A stretch of 64,000 nt of DNA, taken from a virus. A program made the position numbers and the translations under genes. This document shows, piece after piece, positions 42,265 to 49,914 of this stretch. The notes beneath the pieces were generated by a model that saw only the letters and a list, made by a program, of their open reading frames with translations, was not told the DNA's origin and made no database searches. The stretch lies in the IMG/VR virus record IMGVR_UViG_3300015360_000029, positions 23,460 through 87,459 of that record. One strand, 5' to 3'. Numbering within the stretch: the stretch's first letter is position 1; every line of letters starts with the position of its first letter.

Positions 42265-42296
42265 TGCTCAATAAATCGTTCTGTCCATGAAACAAC

Positions 42297-42345
42297 AATG
42301 GGAGCCAATTGGCTCCCATTCCTTATTCAGCACCTAATGCTGTAT
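42297..42345. terminator. bidirectional terminator, inverted copy of 13615-13663
   Basis: AATGGGAGCC/GGCTCCCATT stem with a 4-nt AATT loop, then CAGCA/TGCTG hairpin. Separates the converging core-like and kinase genes. Confidence 0.8.
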
Positions 42346-42890
42346 TATGCGCGCATAATGAATTCAGCGCACTTGTCCATCAAGATACCTCGACCAGGTG
42401 TTTCAAGACTTGGTGTGTCGCGGTCGTCGCGGAACAGCACTTGATGATTCGGTCCGTACTTCAAGTACTCGTCGATGCCAGCATTGAACTGCTCGATCGT
42501 CAAGCTGATCCGATCGTCGATGAACTCGGTCTGGATATGCGGACGAGTGACGAACACTTCCATCACATCGAACCGCCGCTTGAACTCAGCGTAATACTGG
42601 CGCGATAGTGCGACGTCCTCGCCTCGAAGAACTTTGTCGTACACGAGGTTCGAGACGATAAATCGATCGAGCAAGTACGTCTTGGTTTTGTCGAGCAAGT
42701 CGAACATCGTGAACAGAATCTCGAAGTCCTTTTCGGTGTTCATTCGAAGCAACGTGCCGGATGGCATTGTCTTCGGGAACTTTACTTCGACTGCACGCGG
42801 CCACAAGTCACGAGCTAAGTCTTTCAGCATCGTCGACTTCCCGCAGTTGTCCATGCCGTCGAACACGATGAACTTAGTTTTGACGGACAC
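42345..42890 (-). CDS. P-loop deoxynucleoside monophosphate kinase-like
   Basis: A 181-aa protein. Walker A DGMDNCGKST (11-20) and L-L-D-R-F-I-V-S-N-L-V-Y (the D-R-x lid region) match thymidylate/deoxynucleotide kinases. In the hydroxymethylase cassette it probably phosphorylates the modified dCMP, the role T4 gp1 plays, though gp1 differs in sequence. GTG at 42890 gives a 17-bp overlap with the previous gene; a TTG further upstream is less likely. Confidence 0.7.
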   Translation of the reverse strand: MSVKTKFIVFDGMDNCGKSTMLKDLARDLWPRAVEVKFPKTMPSGTLLRMNTEKDFEILFTMFDLLDKTKTYLLDRFIVSNLVYDKVLRGEDVALSRQYYAEFKRRFDVMEVFVTRPHIQTEFIDDRISLTIEQFNAGIDEYLKYGPNHQVLFRDDRDTPSLETPGRGILMDKCAEFIMRA

Positions 42891-43920
42891 TGATGAACTC
42901 CCTGTTGTAGTACGAATCGTTCTCAAGGGCGCGATACACGAACTGCCGAACTTGAGTGTCTATGACATTATAACTCAAGTCTTCAATGGCCTTACGAAGC
43001 CATCTTAGGTCTGGGATCGTGTTCTCATTGTCGTAGATCTTCGAGGTGTACGTAATGACTGGGCAGCGATAATGAAAGAACTCGATCGTGCCTGGGTGAA
43101 GAACGGTATCCATGTCATCAAGCATCACGATCAGCGGACGCGCAGCCAACATCTGATAGTACTCACTCTTTGACAGCTTCTTCGACATCACGAACGACTT
43201 GTCGCACTCGAGAGTATCGTTCGGGTCAGTGCAAAAGATCAAGTATCCTTCATCATGAAGACCTTGCGCTTCGAACGCTTCGAGGAACTGTTCCCACTGG
43301 TACGCTTTGTCGGAGATTCGAAACGGCCAGAACACCAGCTTTTCGGCCTTGTTCGTCTTGTCGAACTTCGGGAGAAGCGATTCATGAGCGCACTTCGAAT
43401 TGACGATCACCTTGTCGAGCAGATCAGGCCGAACTTCCAGAATGTATTCGCGCTGTCGCGGGTTCAGCACGGTTGTGAACAAGCTTTGCTCGATCGACTT
43501 CAGGTCTTGCTCGAAGAACTTGTCGATGTACGGACGATCAAGTTCTGGAAGTTTCGTGATGTTGAAGTTGTACACCACTGGCAATTGACCAGTGTACCCA
43601 GTCACATCTGAGATTACGATGTCGAACCACGACTCAGCGAAGTCCATCTCGGTCGAGTTCTTCGACCAGAACTGCTCACGAGTCTGAACCGCGTTCAAAC
43701 CGTAATCCATCTCCTTGAATTGAATGTGCGAGCGACCCTCGAACTTCAACTTCAGTTCGTCGAGATCCGATGAGTCTCGTGGGACCGCGATCGAGATCTG
43801 GTCGAAGTCAGATGCGAGGACACGAGCCATCGCGAGCTGAAAGTTCCCGTCCTTCAGGATCGAGTACTTCCCAGTATCGTAAGACCGCATCGAGAAAATC
43901 GGAATCCAGAGAACTCTCAT
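42874..43920 (-). CDS. glycosyltransferase-like protein (GT-B type)
   Basis: A 348-aa protein. The start VLWIPIFSMRSYDTGKYSIL, a central linker, and a C-terminal Rossmann-like half (L-I-F-C-T-D-P-N-D-T, A-R-P-L-I-V-M-L-D-D, HPGTIEFFHYRCPVITY) suggest a GT-B fold, with E in H-P-G-T-I-E-F-F as the usual nucleotide-sugar contact. ATGA overlap with the hydroxymethylase gene suggests that it glycosylates hydroxymethyl-dC in DNA, as T4 alpha/beta-GT do. Fold and role are inferred. Confidence 0.45.
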   Translation of the reverse strand: MRVLWIPIFSMRSYDTGKYSILKDGNFQLAMARVLASDFDQISIAVPRDSSDLDELKLKFEGRSHIQFKEMDYGLNAVQTREQFWSKNSTEMDFAESWFDIVISDVTGYTGQLPVVYNFNITKLPELDRPYIDKFFEQDLKSIEQSLFTTVLNPRQREYILEVRPDLLDKVIVNSKCAHESLLPKFDKTNKAEKLVFWPFRISDKAYQWEQFLEAFEAQGLHDEGYLIFCTDPNDTLECDKSFVMSKKLSKSEYYQMLAARPLIVMLDDMDTVLHPGTIEFFHYRCPVITYTSKIYDNENTIPDLRWLRKAIEDLSYNVIDTQVRQFVYRALENDSYYNREFISVRQN

Positions 43921-44618
43921 TGCAGGAACTCGCTGATGTACTTGAAGTCACGTTCGAAGACATGCCCGTTGTGCATCGTCACGTGGTATTCTGTGTTTTC
44001 GTGAGCGATGCCGAGTTCATCGGCGATCTTGTGAAGCAACTTGATCTGAAGATAGATGTCAAGCTGAAGAACAACGGCGATGTTCTGCGAACGCATCGTC
44101 GTGCTCATGATCAACTTCCCGCTGCGAATCTGGAAGTTGAACGAGATCGTGCACGGGAACTCGAGCGTCTCGTCCTTGTCCAGAAGCTGAAGGTCGTTCG
44201 CATCGAGGATCATCATCGTCGCACGACGGGTCGTCGGCGTTCGCTTCAGCTCAGCGACGATCGAATCGTATTGCTTCGCGATCCGCGGACCGTAGAACGT
44301 GTTGAAGTTCGCTGGGAGCGCATCGCTCTTCGGCTTCGTCAGGAACTTCGCAACACCAGGATAGTCCTTCAGCGCTTCTTGCGCATCAGTCCCGCCGGAG
44401 ATCATGAACTGCCAGAACGTCTCAGCGTAATCGTATCCGATTCGATTGATTCGAGGATCTGTGAACTTGTAGTCTAGCGTCGAAGTGGAGCTAGCTTGAA
44501 CGTCGATCAGTTCGCGAGCCTTTCCGATTCGAGTGTCAGATTCATGATCCGGATGATTCATCGCAAGCTCGTTCAACAGCTTGAACAGCTGCTCCATTGA
44601 CTTCGTTTCGATTCTCAT
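43917..44618 (-). CDS. 42: deoxycytidylate hydroxymethylase-like (T4 gp42 family)
   Basis: A 233-aa thymidylate synthase homologue (T4 gp42 is 246 aa). It has N-T-F-Y-G-P, R131-R132, EFPCTISFNFQI with catalytic C156, and MRSQN with R176. At the position where thymidylate synthases have Asn (N177 of E. coli) it has D187 (Q-L-D-I-Y), as in T4 gp42 (N-D-Y), which marks dCMP rather than dUMP specificity. It would make hydroxymethyl-dCMP using methylene-tetrahydrofolate. dCMP methylation remains possible. GGAG precedes ATG. Confidence 0.8.
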   Translation of the reverse strand: MRIETKSMEQLFKLLNELAMNHPDHESDTRIGKARELIDVQASSTSTLDYKFTDPRINRIGYDYAETFWQFMISGGTDAQEALKDYPGVAKFLTKPKSDALPANFNTFYGPRIAKQYDSIVAELKRTPTTRRATMMILDANDLQLLDKDETLEFPCTISFNFQIRSGKLIMSTTMRSQNIAVVLQLDIYLQIKLLHKIADELGIAHENTEYHVTMHNGHVFERDFKYISEFLQ

Positions 44619-44627
44619 TTGTTCTCC

Positions 44628-45122
44628 TTAGATTTCTTGACCAGCGCGGAATGCGAGATCGAGGTACGCTTCAGCTAGTTCAGGCGAGAGGCGGGGTCCA
44701 ACGTTGTCGAACACATAGAACGTTGAGCGAAGACCACAGTACGTCATCGCTTCGGACATGTTCTTCGTGTTGTATTCCTTTTGCTGTCCCATACTCAAAA
44801 GACAGGTCGCATCCTTCCAGAACTTAGGCTTCATTTTATCTCCTTCAAGATCGAACGCGAACCCCTTGACGAAGTTCGTTTGGAGATAATTCACGAGGAT
44901 CGCTGGTGGCATCTCCCACCATACTGGGTACGCGAAGCTGATGTGATCAGCATTCAAAATTAAACCTTGATGATCAAGTGTGGAAGTTTCTGGATTGTAC
45001 AGGTTGTACGAGAAAACAGTATGCCCAGCATAGTGTGCGCCGCCTCTGAACTTTGTGGCGAGCCGTCCTATGAATGAAGATTGAGACAAGTCTGGGTGAG
45101 CAAAGATTTGAAGTACGTTCAT
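44628..45122 (-). CDS. flavodoxin-fold NAD(P)H oxidoreductase-like
   Basis: A 164-aa protein. MNVLQIFAHPDLSQSSF, then A-G-H-T-V-F-S-Y-N-L-Y, A-D-H-I-S-F-A-Y-P-V-W-W-E-M-P-P-A and K-G-F-A-F match the Flavodoxin_2/quinone reductase family, which binds FMN or FAD. It is first gene of the modification cassette, 9 nt before the hydroxymethylase. Its substrate there is unknown. ATG at 45122 begins the conserved strand; a TTG four codons upstream is less likely. Confidence 0.75.
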   Translation of the reverse strand: MNVLQIFAHPDLSQSSFIGRLATKFRGGAHYAGHTVFSYNLYNPETSTLDHQGLILNADHISFAYPVWWEMPPAILVNYLQTNFVKGFAFDLEGDKMKPKFWKDATCLLSMGQQKEYNTKNMSEAMTYCGLRSTFYVFDNVGPRLSPELAEAYLDLAFRAGQEI

Positions 45123-45149
45123 ACAGTCCAATAAATAACAGTAAGATTG

Positions 45150-45173
45150 ATTGTAACAAACCCTTTGGGTTTG
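45150..45173 (-). promoter_or_regulatory. extended -10 promoter with overlapping palindrome
   Basis: TGTTACAAT (45150-45158) on the minus strand, directly preceded by palindrome CAAACCC/GGGTTTG (45157-45173) that fills the spacer. A repressor or activator site is likely. It serves the modification operon. Confidence 0.55.
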
Positions 45174-45236
45174 GCAACCTAAGTTCAGGATCTGTTCGAC
45201 CTCTTTTCAAGATACACCCTGAAATCGAGTCTGCTC

Positions 45237-45245
45237 GATAAATAG
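45237..45245 (+). promoter_or_regulatory. late-type promoter box for tail tube gene
   Basis: GATAAATAG, 46 nt upstream of the tube ATG. Confidence 0.55.
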
Positions 45246-45291
45246 ATCATACGCACTAGCTCCAGACATTGAGCTCACAGGAGAGAAAACA

Positions 45292-45885
45292 ATGGCAACA
45301 CTCAGTAACTTCGGCATCCCAGGTGCCGGTGCAGGTATTCTGCATCCACGCCTGAAGAACAAGTTCCGTATCACGTTCTTGAACATGGGCCAACTTGTCC
45401 CGGGTACGAACTCGCGGAATCTCACTATGCAGGTTACGAATATCACTCTCCCGAATTTGACATTCGAAGAAGTTATTCTACATCGATATAACTCGACGGC
45501 TTACGTTGCTGGGAAGCACTCGTGGGAACCAATCAGCGTCACAGTTGAAGACGACATCACAGGTCTCGCGGCTACAGTTGTCAAGGGTCAACTTGAAACT
45601 CAGCAGCGCATCATTGGTTCCGATCTCGATGGTCGTTGGTTGAACACAGCCGCGACTGGTTCGGACTACAAGTTCGGTGTGAAGATCGACCAGCTTGACG
45701 GTGACGAAGGCGTCGTTCAGACTTGGATCCTCGAAGGTGCAATGATGACTTCTGCTGACTTTGGCGATCGTGACTATTCGGCTTCAGAAGCAGCAACGAT
45801 CACAATGAACATCCGGTACGACCACGCCCGCCATATCGAGTCTGGTTCTGGATACGGTACAGCTCTGGGCGGTAACGTAGCTTGA
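45292..45885 (+). CDS. 19: tail tube protein gp19
   Basis: A 197-aa protein (T4 gp19 is 163 aa). RLKNKFRITFLNMGQLVPG, then V-T-N-I-T-L-P-N-L-T-F-E-E-V, S-T-A-Y-V-A-G-K-H-S-W-E-P-I and I-L-E-G-A-M-M-T-S-A-D-F-G-D-R-D-Y match the T4-type tube family. It stacks in hexameric rings inside the sheath. Strong GGAG ribosome site, and a strong terminator directly after the gene, as expected for a highly made virion protein. Confidence 0.9.
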   Translation: MATLSNFGIPGAGAGILHPRLKNKFRITFLNMGQLVPGTNSRNLTMQVTNITLPNLTFEEVILHRYNSTAYVAGKHSWEPISVTVEDDITGLAATVVKGQLETQQRIIGSDLDGRWLNTAATGSDYKFGVKIDQLDGDEGVVQTWILEGAMMTSADFGDRDYSASEAATITMNIRYDHARHIESGSGYGTALGGNVA

Positions 45886-45893
45886 AAGACCTA

Positions 45894-45923
45894 AGAATGC
45901 TATTGCCAAGGCAATAGCATTCT
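45894..45923 (+). terminator. terminator downstream of tail tube gene
   Basis: AGAATGCTATTGCC/GGCAATAGCATTCT, a 14-bp perfect stem with a 2-nt loop, followed by a second hairpin TGGCAAT/ATTGCCA. Confidence 0.8.
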
Positions 45924-46003
45924 AGCTGGCAATCAATTGCCATCTTCTAGATCTGAACTACAAGAATCCAGCACTATAGCATTGGCTAAGACTTCTGCGA
46001 GCT

Positions 46004-46012
46004 CGTAAATAG
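46004..46012 (+). promoter_or_regulatory. late-type promoter box, variant
   Basis: CGTAAATAG, 24 nt upstream of the ATG at 46037. Confidence 0.45.
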
Positions 46013-46036
46013 ATTCATCAAAGTAATCGAGCCCTT

Positions 46037-47422
46037 ATGCCATTTTCAGTTAAAAGCCTTCTTAATGAATCCAAGATCTCGCTTGAGAAAGCTGCGACTG
46101 ATAAGTTCGGGTCTGTGGTTGAAGACTTTACAAAGAATGCGATTGGTTCAATATTTCCGTCGAGTTCACAATCGAAGCCGGCCTCGGCATACGATGGATC
46201 GTGGTACGCAACTTCGTATGCAGCACACCTTGCCGGTGCGACAAGTTTCAGACCAAAGCTCAAATTTCTTTTCAAAGTTCAATTTATCTTCACAGAAGAA
46301 GCTAAGAGGATGTATCCTAAAGCACTCGGAAATACGGCACTTTCGAATCAATTCGTATTCATGATAAAGACTGTTGATCGGCCGAAAGTCGATTTTGAGT
46401 ACGAAGAAGATGTGAACATGTACAACTTCAGGACAAAAGTCTTGAAGAAGATTCGACATCGCGATCTTACCATATCATTCATGGATGACAGCGGAAATAG
46501 AGTATTTGAATTCTTTCGGTCATTGATGATGGTTCACTCCCCGATTACACGAACGCAAATGGATCGTGACAATACATTGAAGAACCCATCAACCGGCCTT
46601 CAAAAGCTCTCGACAAGCTCTGGAATGTCATTCGCAGGGAATCAAACTGATAGCGCGCACCGCGCCGTCGTGAACTCATCATTTGGAAATTCTATTGAAG
46701 CTATTCGAGTTCAACAAATTTTCGTTGATTCATCGGAATCTCTTGATCGCGCGACGAAGATGGTGTCATTCGATTTCATCAATCCGCGTATTGTCTCATT
46801 TGATCTTGACGAACTTAGCCATGAAGCAAATGACGTGAATCTGCTTACGATGGTATTCGACTATGATTGGATGGAAATGGTCGATGTCGGCGTACTTGGC
46901 ACAGCACAAACGCAATATGGTTCGGATGTTCCGGTGCTCCCGCCAGCAAAGAATATCACACAGTACGCACCATCAGACATCACACCGAACAAGCCAAACG
47001 GCGTTTCAGAGAGCGCAGCAGGAAACGGAGCTGGACCACCTGGATTCTTTGGTGCTCTTGCAAATTCAGCAGCAAGTATCCTTGGACGAGGTGCTTCTAA
47101 GCTTACATCTGATTTGATTGGCAGATCAGTACGAACTATTGCTGGAAACGGTAGATTCGCAACAGCACTTGGCGGCATTGTTTCGAGCAACCTTTCAGGC
47201 CCTATTGGCGGAATCGTTTCAGGTGCTGCCAGGGAACAACTTTCGGGTATTGCCGGAACTGCGAGCAACATACTGAGTGGCACTAATGCACGTGCATTAG
47301 CACGTGCTGTTGGCGATGCTTCAACGGCAGGATTCGATGAAGCAAAATCTATTGTGTCATCTTCTTCGGCTTCAGCTGCTTCGAATCCTGCGATTGACAA
47401 TCGACCAAGAGGCGGAACATAA
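46037..47422 (+). CDS. 54: baseplate tube-initiator protein gp54-like
   Basis: A 461-aa protein. Residues about 70-165 have a tube-like domain: LKFLFKVQFIF, D-R-P-K-V-D-F-E-Y-E-E-D-V-N-M-Y-N-F-R-T-K-V, then I-S-F-M-D-D. T4 gp54 (320 aa) is a gp19 relative that nucleates tube polymerisation. The C-terminal 140 residues are Gly/Ala/Ser-rich, hydrophobic and repetitive, absent from T4 gp54. Position after gp19 fits. The start VKSLLNESK has an N-terminal L-N-E site of unclear meaning. Confidence 0.6.
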   Translation: MPFSVKSLLNESKISLEKAATDKFGSVVEDFTKNAIGSIFPSSSQSKPASAYDGSWYATSYAAHLAGATSFRPKLKFLFKVQFIFTEEAKRMYPKALGNTALSNQFVFMIKTVDRPKVDFEYEEDVNMYNFRTKVLKKIRHRDLTISFMDDSGNRVFEFFRSLMMVHSPITRTQMDRDNTLKNPSTGLQKLSTSSGMSFAGNQTDSAHRAVVNSSFGNSIEAIRVQQIFVDSSESLDRATKMVSFDFINPRIVSFDLDELSHEANDVNLLTMVFDYDWMEMVDVGVLGTAQTQYGSDVPVLPPAKNITQYAPSDITPNKPNGVSESAAGNGAGPPGFFGALANSAASILGRGASKLTSDLIGRSVRTIAGNGRFATALGGIVSSNLSGPIGGIVSGAAREQLSGIAGTASNILSGTNARALARAVGDASTAGFDEAKSIVSSSSASAASNPAIDNRPRGGT

Positions 47423-47877
47423 TGGCTGCGGCTTCAGGTCGATTCGTTCCAAAGAATCCGGCGAAGTATGTTGGGAGGAGCGCTCGTCAAATAATGTTCC
47501 GATCTTCTTGGGAACTCGCATTCATGAAATGGCTTGACACGAACAATGCTGTGTTGCGCTGGGGCTCAGAAGAACTGGCAATTCCTTATGTTCATCCTGT
47601 TGATCAGCGCGTCCATAGATACTTTCCTGACATGGTGATCATGTATCTTGACACAGCTGGCCAAATTCAAAAAGAAATCATTGAAATCAAGCCTTACAAA
47701 GAAAGTGTTGCTACGCCGCGAATGACTGAACGTGATGCGGCGGCCCTCCAAGTCAATCAAGCAAAATGGGAGTACGCAGCTGACTGGGCAACTAGGAACG
47801 GCGCGAAGTTCAGAGTTTTGACAGAGCGCACAATGTTTAAGCAGAAAACAAAGAAAGCAATTGGGAGCGCAGTATGA
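47422..47877 (+). CDS. 4: head completion protein gp4, nuclease fold
   Basis: A 151-aa protein (T4 gp4 is 150 aa). RSSWELAFMKWLD, WGSEELAIPY, HRYFPDMV and EIIEIKPYK give the TnsA/PD-(D/E)xK-like set E31, D70, E88, K90. gp4 joins filled heads to tails and may trim DNA. TAATG with the upstream gene and ATGA with the next gene. Confidence 0.9.
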   Translation: MAAASGRFVPKNPAKYVGRSARQIMFRSSWELAFMKWLDTNNAVLRWGSEELAIPYVHPVDQRVHRYFPDMVIMYLDTAGQIQKEIIEIKPYKESVATPRMTERDAAALQVNQAKWEYAADWATRNGAKFRVLTERTMFKQKTKKAIGSAV

Positions 47878-48344
47878 AACCAAATGATCTTTTGAAAACT
47901 AAAATTACGAATCCATTGGATGAACTGTTCAACACACTTCCTAATGATCTCGAAGAAGATGGAGATTACATCCCGATGTCAGAAGGCACACTTGCGTCCC
48001 TTGGACCAGCCGAGCTAGTCGCAGTCGAGAAAGACGAAGAAGACATCGAGATTGATCGGAAGGTAGATGAAGTGTACGGTGCTGCGATCGATGCGTTCAA
48101 TAACCAAACAGCGTACATGGAAGTTATTGAACCTCGTTATGCGGCTAGAAATGCCGAGGTCGCTGCGAACTACTTGAATATCGCGCTAAATGCTGCTTCA
48201 GTTCGCGCGAAAGTGAAGGGCGATCGGAAGAAGAACGCAGCGTTCGTTCCATTCGGCAATAACAAGACGAATGGTGCCGTCGTTGCTTCTCGCGAAGACA
48301 TTATGAAAATGATCGCAGTTGATGCAGAAATGAAAAGAGGATGA
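47874..48344 (+). CDS. 16: probable terminase small subunit gp16-like
   Basis: A 156-aa protein (T4 gp16 is 164 aa). Acidic N-terminus, then a long helical centre (IEIDRKVDEVYGAAIDAF... to LNIALNAASVRAKVKGDRKK) and a C-terminal V-A-S-R-E-D-I-M-K-M-I like T4 F-M-G-S-P-T-E-L-M-D. gp16 recognises DNA for packaging and stimulates gp17. It is separated from gp17 by 8 kb of cargo-type genes, unlike T4. Assignment rests on layout and length. Confidence 0.5.
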   Translation: MKPNDLLKTKITNPLDELFNTLPNDLEEDGDYIPMSEGTLASLGPAELVAVEKDEEDIEIDRKVDEVYGAAIDAFNNQTAYMEVIEPRYAARNAEVAANYLNIALNAASVRAKVKGDRKKNAAFVPFGNNKTNGAVVASREDIMKMIAVDAEMKRG

Positions 48345-48733
48345 TTTTGAAGATTTCTGAGCTGATCGAAGATGTGAACAAGAAAGTGTTTATGCAAGGG
48401 TTCGAACAAGAGCGTGGAATCCTTGACGGTAAATACATTCTTGTAGCAAAGCACGGTTACCTTCCGTACACAACACCACAAACTCGTGTAAGTAATCAGT
48501 TCAGAATCGAAGTCAAAACAGCTCGCGGTGTTCAAGTTGGCTGGGTGAACTTCGAGAACATCAACGATGATCTTGAGGCACTTGACCTTTCAGTTTCTGA
48601 GAAGCATCGTCGAAAAGGCATTGCTTCGGAGATGTACAAGTTCGCTCGTGATCTCGGGAACACAATCAAACCATCATCGAAGCAGACCGCAATGGGTAAG
48701 AAGTTCTGGTCGGATAAGGACCACTCGAAATGA
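48341..48733 (+). CDS. GNAT-like acetyltransferase, putative head cargo
   Basis: A 130-aa protein. Residues 80-100, ALDLSVSEKHRRKGIASEMY, match GNAT motif A (V-x-x-x-x-R-R-x-G-I-A) for acetyl-CoA binding. The start MILKISELIEDV resembles the K-x-x-E-L-F-E targeting signature; a TTG two codons later would give MKISELIEDV. It would acetylate an amine or protein. The domain is short for a complete GNAT. ATGA overlaps with both neighbours. Confidence 0.6.
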   Translation: MILKISELIEDVNKKVFMQGFEQERGILDGKYILVAKHGYLPYTTPQTRVSNQFRIEVKTARGVQVGWVNFENINDDLEALDLSVSEKHRRKGIASEMYKFARDLGNTIKPSSKQTAMGKKFWSDKDHSK

Positions 48734-49869
48734 TTACATTCAAACAGTACTTGGCTGAAGGTTCAAGCGGCCCAGACAAATGGGAGAAGTATTTCTCTTC
48801 GGGTGACGTCGAGACACTCGCAAAGAAGGATGCTGACTTGTTCGATGTGTTCGACAAGAAAGTAAAGAAAACTGTTAAAAAAGGCGACAAGATCAAGGTC
48901 CTCTTTTCCGACAAGTACGTGACAAAGGTTAAAGTTCGAATCGGCGACGGTGAGTACTTGATGAAGTTCACAGATGTGGACAAGCCGTTCAAGGTGGAGC
49001 GCGTTGTTGGCATTGACTTAAAGCCAGACAAGCTCGGACTGTTCGGGCCGAAGTTCATGTCAAAATACGGCGCCGAAGTGAAGAGACTTCTTGATTCGCA
49101 CACTGACATCCCGACAGAACGTGCCGATTATCTGAAGGCTCTTGTTGATCTTGCCGAGTCTCCAGATGATAATGATCTTGAAGATGCTGCCAAAGAACTG
49201 TACATCTCGACAGGCACGAAGGATGATCAAGCGTTCAAGAACACGATCAACAATGACTTCATGGAAGTTCTCGGTCCGTTCTTCGTTGTCAATGAGAAGC
49301 CTGAGTACAAGGCAGGCGGTGTTCAATTCCCAGTGCTCGGAAACCAGCCGCTGTACGACTTCACGATGAAAGCGAAGCAAGGCGCAAACGAGAACATCGT
49401 TAGCTTCAGTTCAAAGCGCTCTGGTGGGAACACGAACACGCTGAAAGTGTCCGCAGTATTAAATGCGTTGAAAGATGCTGATCCGAAGTTCAAGAAAAAG
49501 TTCTCGAGAGAGATCGAGTTAATGAAGCTGATCGACGAGAACTCCATCAAAGCAACCCCCGGCAAAATCAATCAATGGCTCGCGAACACATTTTCATCGT
49601 ACGAAAAGTTACCTGATGCAACTGACATTGCATCTAATGTTAATCTCGAGCGCTTAGTTACGAAGTGGATCAATGAAAACTCAGGCATGACATTTATTCC
49701 TGTGGTTCAGCAAGCAGTTCCAGACCTGTGGTATGTGAAGTCGCGATTGGCTTCTGATGGCACGCTCAAAGTGGAACCTTTGAAGTCAGGTCAAGAAATC
49801 ACCAAAGCGATCTTTAGGTCGAAGTCATCTTCAGGTCACATGGCCGACAAGCTTGGTTTCGCTCTGTAA
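48730..49869 (+). CDS. putative head-cargo protein, unknown
   Basis: A 379-aa protein beginning MITFKQYLAEGSS, a clear targeting signature with L-A-E-G. The first 110 residues are Lys/Asp-rich (KKTVKKGDKIKVLF, V-T-K-V-K-V-R-I-G-D-G). The central PLYDFTMKAKQGANENIVSF then S-S-K-R-S-G-G-N-T-N recalls the D...S-x-K core of some restriction-type nucleases, but this is weak. First of a run of cargo-type genes on the plus strand. Confidence 0.65.
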   Translation: MITFKQYLAEGSSGPDKWEKYFSSGDVETLAKKDADLFDVFDKKVKKTVKKGDKIKVLFSDKYVTKVKVRIGDGEYLMKFTDVDKPFKVERVVGIDLKPDKLGLFGPKFMSKYGAEVKRLLDSHTDIPTERADYLKALVDLAESPDDNDLEDAAKELYISTGTKDDQAFKNTINNDFMEVLGPFFVVNEKPEYKAGGVQFPVLGNQPLYDFTMKAKQGANENIVSFSSKRSGGNTNTLKVSAVLNALKDADPKFKKKFSREIELMKLIDENSIKATPGKINQWLANTFSSYEKLPDATDIASNVNLERLVTKWINENSGMTFIPVVQQAVPDLWYVKSRLASDGTLKVEPLKSGQEITKAIFRSKSSSGHMADKLGFAL

Positions 49870-49881
49870 GTAGTCGACAAA

Positions 49882-49890
49882 CATAAATAC
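49882..49890 (+). promoter_or_regulatory. late-type promoter box
   Basis: CATAAATAC, 24 nt upstream of the ATG at 49915. Confidence 0.7.
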
Positions 49891-49914
49891 TTGATCTAAA
49901 TCGGAGTCAAACAA

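Noticed and set aside
42891-42926. TTG at 42926 as kinase start
   Set aside because: It adds Ser/Thr-rich residues inside the glycosyltransferase gene; GTG at 42890 starts right at the first beta strand.
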